From Sodalinema lacuna_A (lineage in GTDB: Bacteria; Cyanobacteriota; Cyanobacteriia; Cyanobacteriales; Geitlerinemataceae), in NCBI GenBank assembly GCA_900149785.2, contig FSSI02000015.1, positions 1 through 64,000 on the forward strand: a DNA stretch of 64,000 nt, written 5' to 3'. Position numbers and translations under genes: made by a program. Positions 32,036 to 40,894 of the stretch are shown one piece after another (positions within the stretch are counted from its first letter, which is position 1; each line of letters begins with the position of its first letter). A model generated the notes under the pieces. It searched no databases. It had not been told where the DNA came from and saw nothing but the letters and a program-made list of their open reading frames with translations.

Positions 32036-33289
32036 GTGAGTCCAGACACGACCCTCGATCAAGCCGCTACCCTCTCCTACGACACCGCGACCTTTGACCA
32101 GTATGTGATGAAAACCTATGGACGGTTTCCCATCGCCCTGACCCACGGCGAGGGCTGTCGGGTCTGGGATGCCCAGGAGAAGGAGTATTTAGACTTTGTA
32201 GCCGGAATTGCCACCTGTACCCTCGGTCACGCTCACCCCAAGCTCATCGAAGCTGTAACCGAGCAGATCAAAACCCTGCACCATGTCTCGAACCTGTACT
32301 ACATTCCCCCCCAAGGCGCGTTAGCCGAATGGCTCGTGACCCATTCGGCGGCCGATCGCGCCTTCTTTTGTAACTCAGGGGCCGAAGCCAACGAAGGAGC
32401 CATCAAACTAGCCCGCAAATATGCCCACACAGTCCGAGGCATCGAGACACCCACCATTATCACCGCGACCGCCAGCTTCCATGGCCGCACTCTGGCCACC
32501 ATTACCGCCACCGGACAACCCAAATATCAAAAGAACTTTAATCCCCTGGTTCCTGGCTTTGTCTATAGCCCCTATAACGACATTGACGCCCTAGAGGCCA
32601 CCATTGCCGAGTTAGATGCCGAAACGCCCCAAGTGGCGGCCATTATGCTAGAAGCCCTCCAGGGAGAAGGGGGCGTTCGCCCTGGGGACAAACCATTTTT
32701 CCAACGGGTGCGCCAACTCTGTGACGAGAAGGATATCTTGCTGATTCTCGATGAAGTGCAAGTCGGTGTGGGGCGGACCGGACAGATCTGGGGCTATGAG
32801 AACTTAGGCATTGAACCGGATATCTTCACCAGTGCTAAGGGCCTCGGCGGTGGAATTCCCATTGGTGCGCTGCTGTGCAAGTCGAGTTGTGATGTCTTTG
32901 AACCGGGAGACCATGCCAGTACCTTTGGCGGGAATCCCTTCGCCTGTGGTGTGGCGCTGTCCGTCTGTCAGATGGTGGAGAAACCGGAATTTTTGCAACA
33001 GGTGCGCGATCGCGGGCAACAGTTACGCCAAGGATTGCAAGCCATCGCCACGGAGTTTCCGGCGGTTGTGGCTGAGGTTCGCGGTTGGGGGCTAATCAAT
33101 GGCCTCGAACTCAAGGCTGAGATTGAGTTAACCTCAATTGCTGTGGTGAAAGCGGTCATGGAACAGGGACTGCTACTGGTTCCCGCTGGCCCCAAAGTGG
33201 TGCGATTCGTTCCTCCCCTGATTGTCTCAGAGGCGGAGGTTGACCGCGCCCTCGGGATTCTCCGGACGGCCCTATCCTCAATGGCGTAA
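32036..33289 (+). CDS. argD: Acetylornithine aminotransferase
   Basis: ArgD transfers an amino group from glutamate to N-acetylglutamate semialdehyde in arginine synthesis, using pyridoxal phosphate. Visible class III aminotransferase landmarks are the FCNSGAEANEGAIKLARKYA region, LILDEVQVGVGRTG, and TSAKGLGGGIPIGALL with the PLP lysine in SAKGLGGG. The GTG at 32036 gives 417 residues, the normal size, with GGAG about 10 bases upstream. An open extension to 31883 lacks homology. The neighbouring downstream gene starts 39 bases later and may be co-transcribed. Confidence 0.92.
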   Translation: MSPDTTLDQAATLSYDTATFDQYVMKTYGRFPIALTHGEGCRVWDAQEKEYLDFVAGIATCTLGHAHPKLIEAVTEQIKTLHHVSNLYYIPPQGALAEWLVTHSAADRAFFCNSGAEANEGAIKLARKYAHTVRGIETPTIITATASFHGRTLATITATGQPKYQKNFNPLVPGFVYSPYNDIDALEATIAELDAETPQVAAIMLEALQGEGGVRPGDKPFFQRVRQLCDEKDILLILDEVQVGVGRTGQIWGYENLGIEPDIFTSAKGLGGGIPIGALLCKSSCDVFEPGDHASTFGGNPFACGVALSVCQMVEKPEFLQQVRDRGQQLRQGLQAIATEFPAVVAEVRGWGLINGLELKAEIELTSIAVVKAVMEQGLLLVPAGPKVVRFVPPLIVSEAEVDRALGILRTALSSMA

Positions 33290-33327
33290 TTCCCGTTAGC
33301 CCTCCTGAAGCCATTCTCGACTGCTGT

Positions 33328-34380
33328 ATGACCGTCACCTCTTCTCCCCTCGATCTGGCTGAAGCCTATTTGGATGAGTATGTCTCCCCCCAGGCGAATC
33401 GCATTGATCACGATCCTCACGCCCTAGAAACAGCTTTTCTGGGTTTGGGCGATCGCGAGTTGCTCACCTTACGGGCCGACAACCAAGTTCTCTTTCGTCG
33501 CTTCCAAGAAACCATCTCTCGCCATTCCGGGGCCTTGGCCTTCCTACAAACCCAGCACCAAAGTGCCGCCGCCCTAATCCGCCGCAGCTCCAATTCTGGC
33601 TTGCGAGAGGACTATTTACCCCATTTAGCCACCGGAAAACGACGGGTGGGCGTGGGCTTTTCTCACCTGCGTCGTCCGGGACCACCGCCGATGCAAGCCC
33701 GACTGGTTCCTGGAGGCTATCAACTCGATGGGTTTATTCCTTGGATTACCGGCGCAACCCTGTTTGAGAGCTTTATTTTAGGGGCGATGTTGCCGGATGG
33801 AACCTCGGTGTTTGGCATGATGCCCTTCCGTAGTTGTCAGGAGGAGCGAGGGGGAGAGATTAAGATCAGTTCGCCGCTGGAGATGGCGGCGTTGACCTCC
33901 ACGAATACGGTCACGGCCGAGGTGAAGGGGTGGTTCTTACCTGATGACCAGGTGATCTGTCTGAAACCGCCCCATTGGATGCAGCAAAACAGTCAAGCCA
34001 ATGTGCTACATCATGGCTTTTTTGCCCTCGGTTGCGCTCGGGCTGGGTTGGATGTGTTGCTGCAAGCCGCACAGAAGAAACAACTTCCCTTTTTACAGCA
34101 AACTTGGAACCATCTTGATGCTGAATTGGGGGCCTGTCGTCAAGCCTTTTTTGAGAGTGAAGATGAGGGGACCCGGTCCTATGGCGATCGCCTGAGGTTG
34201 CGGGCCTGGGCCATTGACTTAGCGGGCCGCTGTAGCTATGGGGCGATCGCCGCCTCGGGGGGTGCGGCCAACAGTTGTCAACATCCGGCCCAACGCATTT
34301 ATCGAGAAGCCTTAGTGTATGCGGTATCTGGACAGACCCCGGATGTGATGGAAGCGACGCTAAACCGCCTGCAACGCTAA
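33328..34380 (+). CDS. Acyl-CoA dehydrogenase-like flavoprotein
   Basis: The 350-residue product resembles acyl-CoA dehydrogenases: an N-terminal helical region, LAFLQTQHQSAAALI, the GFSHLRRPGPPPMQARLVPGGYQLDGFIPWITGA segment in two parts matching the family's flavin/substrate-binding beta domain, and a C-terminal helical bundle. It is shorter than typical enzymes (about 380 residues) and I cannot see a clear catalytic glutamate, so the reaction is uncertain. It follows argD closely and precedes ndk. Confidence 0.7.
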   Translation: MTVTSSPLDLAEAYLDEYVSPQANRIDHDPHALETAFLGLGDRELLTLRADNQVLFRRFQETISRHSGALAFLQTQHQSAAALIRRSSNSGLREDYLPHLATGKRRVGVGFSHLRRPGPPPMQARLVPGGYQLDGFIPWITGATLFESFILGAMLPDGTSVFGMMPFRSCQEERGGEIKISSPLEMAALTSTNTVTAEVKGWFLPDDQVICLKPPHWMQQNSQANVLHHGFFALGCARAGLDVLLQAAQKKQLPFLQQTWNHLDAELGACRQAFFESEDEGTRSYGDRLRLRAWAIDLAGRCSYGAIAASGGAANSCQHPAQRIYREALVYAVSGQTPDVMEATLNRLQR

Positions 34381-34469
34381 GGGGGGTTCCACGCCAAACC
34401 GGCCGCAAACGGGACAGGTTGCGATAGTCTAAAGTTTGTGTAAATTGATGCAATTTTGAGGAGGTTATC

Positions 34470-34919
34470 TTGGAACGAACATTTTTGATGATTAAGCCTG
34501 ACGGCGTACAACGGGGACTCGTGGGCGAGGTGATTCGCCGCTTTGAAGCGAAAGGCTTCACCCTCGTTGGACTCAAGCTGATGTCCGTCAGCAAGGAATT
34601 AGCGGAACAACATTACGATGTTCACCGGGATAAGCCGTTTTTCAAAGGATTGGTGGACTTCATTACCTCCTCTCCTGTGGTCGCGATGGTTTGGGAAGGA
34701 GACGGTGTTGTCGCCGGCGCTCGTACGATTATTGGCGCAACCAACCCGCTGACGGCGTCTCCGGGGACCATTCGTGGCGATTTCGGCTTAAATATCGGAC
34801 GCAATCTTATTCATGGCTCTGATGCGGTGGAAACGGCGAATCGGGAAATTGACTTATGGTTCTCTGAAGGGGAACTGGTCAGTTGGACGCCGGCGCTGAA
34901 CCCTTGGTTAGAAGAATAA
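34470..34919 (+). CDS. ndk: Nucleoside diphosphate kinase
   Basis: The 149-residue enzyme exchanges terminal phosphates among nucleoside triphosphates. Diagnostic are TFLMIKPDGVQRGLVGE at the N-terminus, TNPLTASPGTIRGDFG and NLIHGSDAVE with the phosphorylated H115. Initiation is at TTG 34470, supported by GAGGAGG 8 bases upstream and by alignment with the family start (MERTF). A hairpin follows the stop codon. Confidence 0.96.
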   Translation: MERTFLMIKPDGVQRGLVGEVIRRFEAKGFTLVGLKLMSVSKELAEQHYDVHRDKPFFKGLVDFITSSPVVAMVWEGDGVVAGARTIIGATNPLTASPGTIRGDFGLNIGRNLIHGSDAVETANREIDLWFSEGELVSWTPALNPWLEE

Positions 34920-34941
34920 CGACGTTGGTATGAGTCACCCC

Positions 34942-34979
34942 AGAACCGACGCCCTCAGGCTGAGTGGTGTCGGTTCTGA
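34942..34979 (+). terminator. Hairpin after ndk
   Basis: CAGAACCGAC (34942-34951) and GTCGGTTCTG (34970-34979) form a perfect 10-bp stem, with an inner CTCAG/CTGAG stem. A T-run occurs only 35 bases later. Confidence 0.6.
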
Positions 34980-35114
34980 GGTGCGAGTCGCCCCAAATTT
35001 CAGGGGAATTCTCGTGTTTTTTTATGAAAAATTATTACACTTTTGCTCAAAATCGTTAACTTTGATCGAGAGTAGTGAACGATTGGACTAAATATACAGG
35101 AGTTTTCAGGTCTT

Positions 35115-35204
35115 ATGTCTGATGTTCAAGTCTTAGCTGCGTTAGTTGTCGCCATTATTCCGGGTATCCTGGCGTTCCGCCTGTCGACGGAACTTTATAA
35201 ATAA
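35115..35204 (+). CDS. psaM: Photosystem I reaction centre subunit XII
   Basis: This 29-residue peptide matches PsaM closely: QVLAALVVAIIPGILAFRLS followed by TELYK, the conserved ending of the family. PsaM is a single-helix thylakoid subunit located at the trimer interface of cyanobacterial photosystem I. ATG 35115 is preceded by CAGG. Its short length explains why it is easily missed. It is monocistronic, with a small hairpin shortly after the stop. Confidence 0.96.
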   Translation: MSDVQVLAALVVAIIPGILAFRLSTELYK

Positions 35205-35213
35205 GGCGGTCAT

Positions 35214-35231
35214 CCAACAGGTTCTTGTTGG
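35214..35231 (+). terminator. Hairpin after psaM
   Basis: CCAACA and TGTTGG (stem 6 bp, loop GGTTCT) begin 9 bases after the psaM stop and are followed by CTGTTTTGTCTG, a T-rich tail. A weak factor-independent terminator is likely. Confidence 0.5.
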
Positions 35232-35504
35232 TCTGTTTTGTCTGGGAGTTTCGCCACGTGCGGGACTCCCATTGCTTTGGCCAGTTGTGGCGACCCGGTT
35301 CTCGCTAGACGGAAAGGTTTTCCAAAATGGGAGTTCTGTGGCTCTGAGTTTGGTTAAACTAGAGGGGGATCTCGGGAGTAGGAGATGGGGTGCGTCAGTC
35401 GGCTTGCCAAAATGGCTCTGTTTCGATTCAATTTGAACTATTCCCCCCACTCATGCTGTATTCACAGCAGGTCAATCGATGTGAGCTTATCTTCAGACTG
35501 AATC

Positions 35505-35924
35505 ATGAACGCCCCTGAACGCCTGTCTCGCGCTCCGCATCCCGGTGAGGTTCGAGCTTCACCCCGTCGTCGTCCTCGTCGCCGTCCGTCGCTCCACCCA
35601 CGACAGCGACGGAACAGCCGTTCCTGGGCATCTGTTTTGGAAACGGGGTTGAAGCTAACGGTGGATGTTACGGTTTCCCTGGGGGCGATCGCCGCCCTAA
35701 GCCAACTGCTCCCGAGTTACACCAGGAGCCAAGACCAACTCGAACAACTCCACGAAGACGTGGACACGACGCGATCGCAGGTCCAGGGCCTACAGGGACA
35801 GTTCAGCCGCTACTTTGATCCGACTCAGGTGCGAAATCTGATTGAGGAAGAAACCCAGCGTCTTGATCCGCAGCGACGGCCGATTGTCTGGACTGAGCCG
35901 GTTGAGCAGGAGGTTAACCGCTAA
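35505..35924 (+). CDS. Hypothetical single-helix membrane protein with coiled coil
   Basis: The 139-residue protein begins with a very basic, Pro/Arg-rich tail (RRRPRRRPSLHPRQRR), then one hydrophobic segment (VDVTVSLGAIAALSQLL) and a heptad-like region (QDQLEQLHEDVDTTRSQVQGLQGQF), ending in a charged tail. The arrangement suggests an inner or thylakoid membrane protein with cytoplasmic basic N-terminus. I recall no named family. Its last bases overlap the convergent small gene at 35914-36024. Confidence 0.65.
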   Translation: MNAPERLSRAPHPGEVRASPRRRPRRRPSLHPRQRRNSRSWASVLETGLKLTVDVTVSLGAIAALSQLLPSYTRSQDQLEQLHEDVDTTRSQVQGLQGQFSRYFDPTQVRNLIEEETQRLDPQRRPIVWTEPVEQEVNR

Positions 35925-36024
35925 AGCCGACAAACAAAATAGCAACGGCACCGAGTCCCGCCAAAATCGTCAACACGAGTCCAGCGTTGGGGCTTCCTTT
36001 CCAGGAGTAGTTTTTATCAGCCAT
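35914..36024 (-). CDS. Very small one-helix membrane protein (36 residues)
   Basis: The product starts MADKNYSWKGSPNAG and continues into one transmembrane helix (LVLTILAGLGAVAILFVGF). GAGGA is placed 7 bases upstream of ATG 36024 (1 base from an alternative ATG at 36030), which supports translation from 36024. The size and layout resemble low-molecular-mass photosynthetic-complex subunits, and psaM is 0.8 kb away, but I cannot assign it to a named subunit. The 3' end overlaps the convergent neighbour by 11 bases. Confidence 0.7.
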   Translation of the reverse strand: MADKNYSWKGSPNAGLVLTILAGLGAVAILFVGFSG

Positions 36025-36096
36025 AGTCATGTCCTCAAGGGTATCTATAGCTTTCATGGTAGCGAAGTTGAAAATTTGTAGCCGCTGAGGGGCAGA

Positions 36097-37320
36097 TTAT
36101 TGGGTCTGTAACTGAGCTAACTGAGTGTTGCGATAGTAATGGGAGAGGATTTGACGGTAACTATAGCCCTGTTCTGCCAGATGTCTCGCCCCCCATTGAC
36201 TCATGCCCACACCATGACCAAAGCCGCGTCCAGAGAGGGTAAAATAGCCGCCACCGGAGGTGACCGTAAACAAACTACTGCGTAACCCCAACGCCGATCG
36301 CAAGTCATCTCCGTCAACAATTGCCGTTCCCCCCGTTCCCACCACTGTAGCGGTCACGAACCGGCCATTGGGAGATTGCTGTTCTGGGACGATTCCCACC
36401 ACGGTTCCGACGCCGCCGAGTCGTCGGGTGAGTTCCCATTGGGAGAAAGATTCGCGCCAATGATAGTTGGGTGAGTTGTGGTCGAAGTCAGGAACGCCTC
36501 TGAGATAGGGTTTAACTTCATCCCAAACCTGTTCAACATCTTCGGTATGGCCCCCCGACGAGGCGTGAAACACCGCCTCAATGACCTGACCATTATGGCT
36601 GAGGACTTGGCTGCGGGTGGCGTCGGTGGCTCGGTGGGTTTGGCTCGACTCTTCCTGCATCCCGCGATAGACTTGCCAGAAGGTGTCATCCCCGACATCG
36701 TAGGTGCGATTCCCATAGCGATCGCGCTGGTAGAGGACGTAGGAGCGAGCGGCCACGGCTTGGGCTTTTAGAGCTTCTAGGGGCCAACTTCCTCCCATTT
36801 CTGCGCCAAGGACACTGTAGAGATAGGATTCAATGTCAACGTAGTTGACGGCTGTGATCCCGTAACGTCCTCGCACGATGAGAACCTTACCTCGATACCA
36901 GCGATCGCCAATATAAACATGGCCATGGTTGGTGGGTTCAATCCATAATTGCTCCCCTTGCCAGCGATCGAGGGCCACGGCTTGCCCAGTGGAGCGAGCG
37001 ATAAAGGCATTCATCTGACTAAGGTTACCGAGGACGGTTCCCGAGCGGCTGCGAATGCGAGCGGGGGTGGAACTCCCCACGGTGAGTTCACCGACATTTT
37101 TCTCGACAGCTACNCGAAGTTCAAGGGCTAGGCCAGGAACGAGGGAGAAGGCCCAAAAACAAAGACTGGTCATCCCTCGCCAGAAATAAGGAAATTCCCT
37201 GTGCCTTCGCCTAGTCCTTTTTGGGGTCTCGGGGGGGTTTTCTCTCGTTTGCGATGATCCCTGTTGAGCCGTTCCCCTTGCTCGGCCCGTCACAGACGCG
37301 GCAATTTTCAATAGCAGCAT
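36097..37320 (-). CDS. SpoIID/LytB domain protein
   Basis: The 407-residue protein has a basic N-terminus, a hydrophobic export segment (MTSLCFWAFSLVPGLALEL) and a SpoIID/LytB domain: YLYSVLGAEMGGSWPLEALKAQ (split here), AVAARSYVLYQ, VFHASSGGHTEDVEQVW and GRGFGHGVGMSQWGA. SpoIID-like proteins act on peptidoglycan glycan strands lacking stem peptides; cyanobacterial copies have no sporulation role. The likely initiation could be later than 37320, nearer the hydrophobic segment. One ambiguous base (N at 37114) falls in a codon near residue 69. Confidence 0.85.
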   Translation of the reverse strand: MLLLKIAASVTGRARGTAQQGSSQTRENPPETPKRTRRRHREFPYFWRGMTSLCFWAFSLVPGLALELXVAVEKNVGELTVGSSTPARIRSRSGTVLGNLSQMNAFIARSTGQAVALDRWQGEQLWIEPTNHGHVYIGDRWYRGKVLIVRGRYGITAVNYVDIESYLYSVLGAEMGGSWPLEALKAQAVAARSYVLYQRDRYGNRTYDVGDDTFWQVYRGMQEESSQTHRATDATRSQVLSHNGQVIEAVFHASSGGHTEDVEQVWDEVKPYLRGVPDFDHNSPNYHWRESFSQWELTRRLGGVGTVVGIVPEQQSPNGRFVTATVVGTGGTAIVDGDDLRSALGLRSSLFTVTSGGGYFTLSGRGFGHGVGMSQWGARHLAEQGYSYRQILSHYYRNTQLAQLQTQ

Positions 37321-37487
37321 CTTTTGCTTCTCCTTAAAAGTGACCGACGACTCGAAGATAGACCGAGGTCGGTGCTAGGATACCATAGTAAGCTAGGAGT
37401 CTTGAAGTTGGATCGGTCGTGAGACATAAAGTATAGATCCCTCAAACCCGGTTTGCGTTGCCAATTTCCTTAACGAGAGTCAAGCGA

Positions 37488-38435
37488 GTGGAAATCGTTT
37501 TTTTAGGAACCAGTTCGGGAGTCCCGACGCGATCGCGAAATGTGTCCAGTTTAGCCCTGCGCCTGAAACAACGGGGCGAGATTTGGCTATTTGACTGTGG
37601 GGAAGGAACGCAACATCAACTTCTTCAGAGTGATTTGAAGGTGGGGCGGATTCGCCGTATTTTTGTTACCCATATGCACGGGGATCATGTTTTCGGGTTA
37701 ATGGGACTCCTGGCCAGTATTGGCCTAGCGGGAGCGCCGGATCGCATTGATTTGTATGGTCCCCCTCAGCTTGAAAATTATCTCGAAGCCTGTGCGCGCT
37801 ATTCTCATACCCATTTGCATTATCCGATTACGATTCATAAACACAAACCGGGACTCATTTATGAGGATGAGGACTATCGGGTCCTGTGCGATCGCCTCGA
37901 TCATCGCATCCCCGCCTATGGCTACCGGGTTGAGGAAAAAGATCGTCCGGGACGCTTTGATGTGGCGAAGGCCCAGGCCCTAGGAATCCCACCGGGACCG
38001 GTGTATGGACAACTCAAACAGGGACACCCGGTGACCCTAGAGGATGGCCGGGTCATCAACGGACGTCATCTGTGCGGTGAGCCACAACCCGGACGGAAAG
38101 TCGTCTATTGTACGGATACGATTTATTGTGAGAACGCGGTGAGCTTGGCTCAAGGGGCTGATGTGTTAATCCATGAGGCCACATTTTCTCACCGAGATGC
38201 GAATCTGGCCGAACAACGGTTGCATTCGACATCAACGATGGCGGCTCAAGTGGCCTTGAGTGCAGGGGTCAAACAGCTTTTTATGACTCATTTTAGTCCC
38301 CGCTATGCTCCTGGAAATGACCTGGATCTCAAGGATTTACTCGATGAAGCACGGGCGATTTTTCCCCAAACGGATCTGGCCTATGACTTTTTAAGCTACG
38401 ACGTTCCCAAACAACGAACGGCTGTACCGGTCTAA
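37488..38435 (+). CDS. rnz: Ribonuclease Z (tRNA 3'-processing endonuclease)
   Basis: RNase Z cleaves 3' trailers from tRNA precursors. The metallo-beta-lactamase motif THMHGDH (61-67), the N-terminal FLGTSSGVPTRSRNVS and the later HLCGEPQPGRKVVYCTDT and MTHFSPRY segments identify it. GTG 37488 gives the family-typical start MEIVFLGTSSG and 315 residues; a TTG 30 bases upstream is an alternative. Its stop overlaps the convergent gene by 4 bases. Confidence 0.93.
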   Translation: MEIVFLGTSSGVPTRSRNVSSLALRLKQRGEIWLFDCGEGTQHQLLQSDLKVGRIRRIFVTHMHGDHVFGLMGLLASIGLAGAPDRIDLYGPPQLENYLEACARYSHTHLHYPITIHKHKPGLIYEDEDYRVLCDRLDHRIPAYGYRVEEKDRPGRFDVAKAQALGIPPGPVYGQLKQGHPVTLEDGRVINGRHLCGEPQPGRKVVYCTDTIYCENAVSLAQGADVLIHEATFSHRDANLAEQRLHSTSTMAAQVALSAGVKQLFMTHFSPRYAPGNDLDLKDLLDEARAIFPQTDLAYDFLSYDVPKQRTAVPV

Positions 38436-38848
38436 TCATGATTCCCTACGAGCCGGCGGCAAATTTCTCGCAAACTCACCTGAGTATTGACGGGCCGTCT
38501 CGGTTTAGGGAGGTTCAAATTGGGCCAGGAGGGCAGGTCATGACAGGGACATAAGATGGGACTCACGCCAGCCACCGGTAGGGCCACCGGCATGGTGCAG
38601 CGGGCGCAAGAGGAAATATCCCAGTCATCGTCAAGGAGTTGGCCGATGCTGGTTTCGGTGCCTTCGAGATAGGCGTTATAGCTGAGTTTAGGACAGGAAA
38701 CAGCAGACCAACAGCGTTCAAAGGCTCGGCTGTAGTCACTGCCTTCAAAAAGGGGATGAGGGAGTTCTGCTTGGTTGTTGACAATCAGTTTTTTGCCGAG
38801 CTGAAACCAATCTGCTAAATACTGTTTAACTTGCGTTTCAGAAGCCAT
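38432..38848 (-). CDS. Conserved hypothetical cysteine-containing protein
   Basis: The 138-residue protein has an N-terminal helical segment (VKQYLADWFQLGKKLIVNN), a middle WSAVSCPKLSYNAYLEG and two cysteine pairs (SSCARC and LCPCHDLPSWPNLNLPKP). I do not recognise a Pfam family, but the protein looks like a small cyanobacterial conserved protein and the cysteines could bind a metal. It is convergent with rnz. Confidence 0.65.
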   Translation of the reverse strand: MASETQVKQYLADWFQLGKKLIVNNQAELPHPLFEGSDYSRAFERCWSAVSCPKLSYNAYLEGTETSIGQLLDDDWDISSCARCTMPVALPVAGVSPILCPCHDLPSWPNLNLPKPRRPVNTQVSLREICRRLVGNHD

Positions 38849-38996
38849 AAAAATGCGTAATGATAGAACTCTAGTCCTATGTTAAACGATTTTTCAGGAG
38901 AGATCCCTTACTAAATTGGTATAGATTCTTAAGATAAAGGTGAAATCACGAGAGCAAACGGCTCTGATACAGTTTAAACTTGTTCTGGGTAACTTC

Positions 38997-39542
38997 CTAA
39001 AGGGGATCAGCGATTTCGGTTAAATTAAGGCTATGACCGGCAACGATTAGATAGGTTTTGTCAGCGATGGCTCCGACATGACGCGTTAATTCGCCGAGGC
39101 GATCGCGAAACATTCGCCCTGATGGATAAGCCGGAACCACGCCCCAACCGGTTTCTTCGGCTACGAGAATACAGGTTCCTTGAAAGTTGGCGGCCTGATG
39201 CAGAAAGACTTGACGGCGATCGCTCCAGTCTGTGTCAGACTCGTCTAACGTGTTGGCTACCCAAGTCCCCAACGAGTCAAGCAACAGACAATGTTGGGGA
39301 TGATTCCATTGCTCAAGACAGGTACTAACGGCGAGGGGAACCTCCTGAAGCTGCCAATGATTGGGGCGACGTTGACGGTGACGTTCAATGCGAGCTTGCC
39401 AATCTTGATCTTGGGAATTGCTGCGGGCAGTGGCAATATAGGTGACAATACCCTTGTGTTGCTCAGCCAGCCGTTCGGCAAACTCACTTTTTCCAGAGCG
39501 GGCCGCTCCAGTAACTAAGACCAGATTTCCCAAAAGACTCAA
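38997..39542 (-). CDS. cobU: Adenosylcobinamide kinase/guanylyltransferase
   Basis: CobU phosphorylates adenosylcobinamide and then transfers GMP to it, in assembly of the cobamide nucleotide loop. P-loop TGAARSGKSEFAE (11-23), TARSNSQDQDWQARIERHRQRRP (in two parts) and LLDSLGTWVAN, VAEETGWGVVP and FRDRLGELTRHV are all family signatures. Length (181) is normal. No other cobalamin genes are in the window. Confidence 0.93.
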   Translation of the reverse strand: MSLLGNLVLVTGAARSGKSEFAERLAEQHKGIVTYIATARSNSQDQDWQARIERHRQRRPNHWQLQEVPLAVSTCLEQWNHPQHCLLLDSLGTWVANTLDESDTDWSDRRQVFLHQAANFQGTCILVAEETGWGVVPAYPSGRMFRDRLGELTRHVGAIADKTYLIVAGHSLNLTEIADPL

Positions 39543-39614
39543 TAACTCCGTAATCTCTATGGCAATTCTACCGAGAAATGCCCTCTGTCTATCGCCGATG
39601 CCTGAAAACCGTAA

Positions 39615-39643
39615 CGCCCCTAGGGGACACTGCTCCAGGGGCG
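39615..39643. promoter_or_regulatory. Leader hairpin between divergent genes
   Basis: CGCCCCT (39615-39621) and AGGGGCG (39637-39643) form a 7-bp G+C-rich stem about 75 bases before the GAF/PAS gene. It is followed by GATATC repeated within 12 bases. Function unknown. Confidence 0.3.
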
Positions 39644-39716
39644 ATATCGACTACGATATCACCATAACGACCATAGCTACTCCGTCCGGGAGTCTTTCTC
39701 GTCGCTAAACCCTACT

Positions 39717-40874
39717 ATGGACGATCGCGAACCGACAAAAGAGCAACTCATCCAAGAACTCAAGGCGGTTCGCCAGGAGTTTGAACAGGTGCGGCTGGAA
39801 AATCAGGCCGATGAGGTACAAGGGGAATTGCTGCGAACGGTCCTGGCCTGTGGTGAACATCCCTCCCAAACTCTGTTATTGCGAGCGTTATCTCAACAAG
39901 TCCTGCGTAGTGCGAATCGTTTAACCCTAGTCGACGAGAGTAGTTTATTTTTACTCGACGAGAGAGGGACTGTGATTGAGTCAGTCCTAGCTCGGGGAGC
40001 CATTATTCGCCAAGAGCGCGAGTCGTTAGTTGGGCGGGTCCTCCATCAAGGGTTAGCCGGCTGGGTCTATCAACGGCAACAAATCGGCATTATTACGGAT
40101 ACGACCTTAGATGAGCGTTGGCTGCAACTCCCCGGTGAACCCTATCATGTGCGTTCTGTGCTTTGTGTGCCGGTGCTGCGGAAAAACACGGTCTTAGCCA
40201 TTATCACCTTAATGCACCCAGACCAAGGCCATTTTCGGGTTCAGATGGCTGAGCTAATGGAAGCGGTGGCGGTGCGGATTGGGCTGGTATTAGAGGTGGT
40301 GCGCTGTTTAAGCCCTGAGCGAGAAACACCGTCGGTTTCGTCGCCACCGGGGTTACGACTCTCATCGGGGTCGGCGAAGTCGAGTCCCCCTCCCCTGCAA
40401 TCGTCACAAGGGGCTGATCCTCCTTCTCATCTCCCACTTCCTCCTCCTCCCCCCTCCAATCGCCCGTCGTCATCCCGGCGCTCTCGGGAGTCAACCCCCC
40501 CGCGATCGCACGGAGGTTCTGTGACGGGCGATCGCCGTCAATCCCAGTTAAGTCGTTTAAATACCTTGGGGCTATACATTGTGGTTTGGGATGGAAAATT
40601 TATCTATGCTAATCCAAAACTCGCGAAAATTTTTGGTTATAAACGGCAAGAGTTGGCAAATTTAAAGGGGATATTTTCTCTAGTCACCAATGAACATTAT
40701 GATCGAGTTTCAGAACAAGTCTATAAATGTATTCGTGGACAAACGGACTGTGTTTCCTGCATTTTTCAAGGACAACGTAAGGGAGGAAAACGAGTGTTAG
40801 TGGAAATTTATGGAGTCCGGACTCGCTTCTATGGAAAACCGGTGCTACTCGGTGTTCTAAGAGATATTGGTTAA
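39717..40874 (+). CDS. GAF and PAS sensory protein
   Basis: An N-terminal coiled-coil helix (TKEQLIQELKAVRQEFEQV) leads into a GAF domain (about 35-200, with VRSVLCVPVLRKN and GLAGWVYQRQQ). A 90-residue Pro/Ser-rich linker and a C-terminal PAS domain (about 285-385, LGLYIVVWDGKFIYANPKLAKIFGY) follow. There is no kinase, cyclase or output domain, so it is likely an accessory sensor or a signalling partner of unlinked kinases. The downstream permease gene starts 21 bases later, suggesting an operon. Confidence 0.85.
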   Translation: MDDREPTKEQLIQELKAVRQEFEQVRLENQADEVQGELLRTVLACGEHPSQTLLLRALSQQVLRSANRLTLVDESSLFLLDERGTVIESVLARGAIIRQERESLVGRVLHQGLAGWVYQRQQIGIITDTTLDERWLQLPGEPYHVRSVLCVPVLRKNTVLAIITLMHPDQGHFRVQMAELMEAVAVRIGLVLEVVRCLSPERETPSVSSPPGLRLSSGSAKSSPPPLQSSQGADPPSHLPLPPPPPSNRPSSSRRSRESTPPRSHGGSVTGDRRQSQLSRLNTLGLYIVVWDGKFIYANPKLAKIFGYKRQELANLKGIFSLVTNEHYDRVSEQVYKCIRGQTDCVSCIFQGQRKGGKRVLVEIYGVRTRFYGKPVLLGVLRDIG

Positions 40875-40894
40875 AAAAGGTTTAACTCAACAAC

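Noticed and set aside
35842..36081. 79-codon plus-strand frame
   Set aside because: Overlaps the well-supported minus-strand one-helix gene and the end of the 35505 gene; no ribosome binding site.
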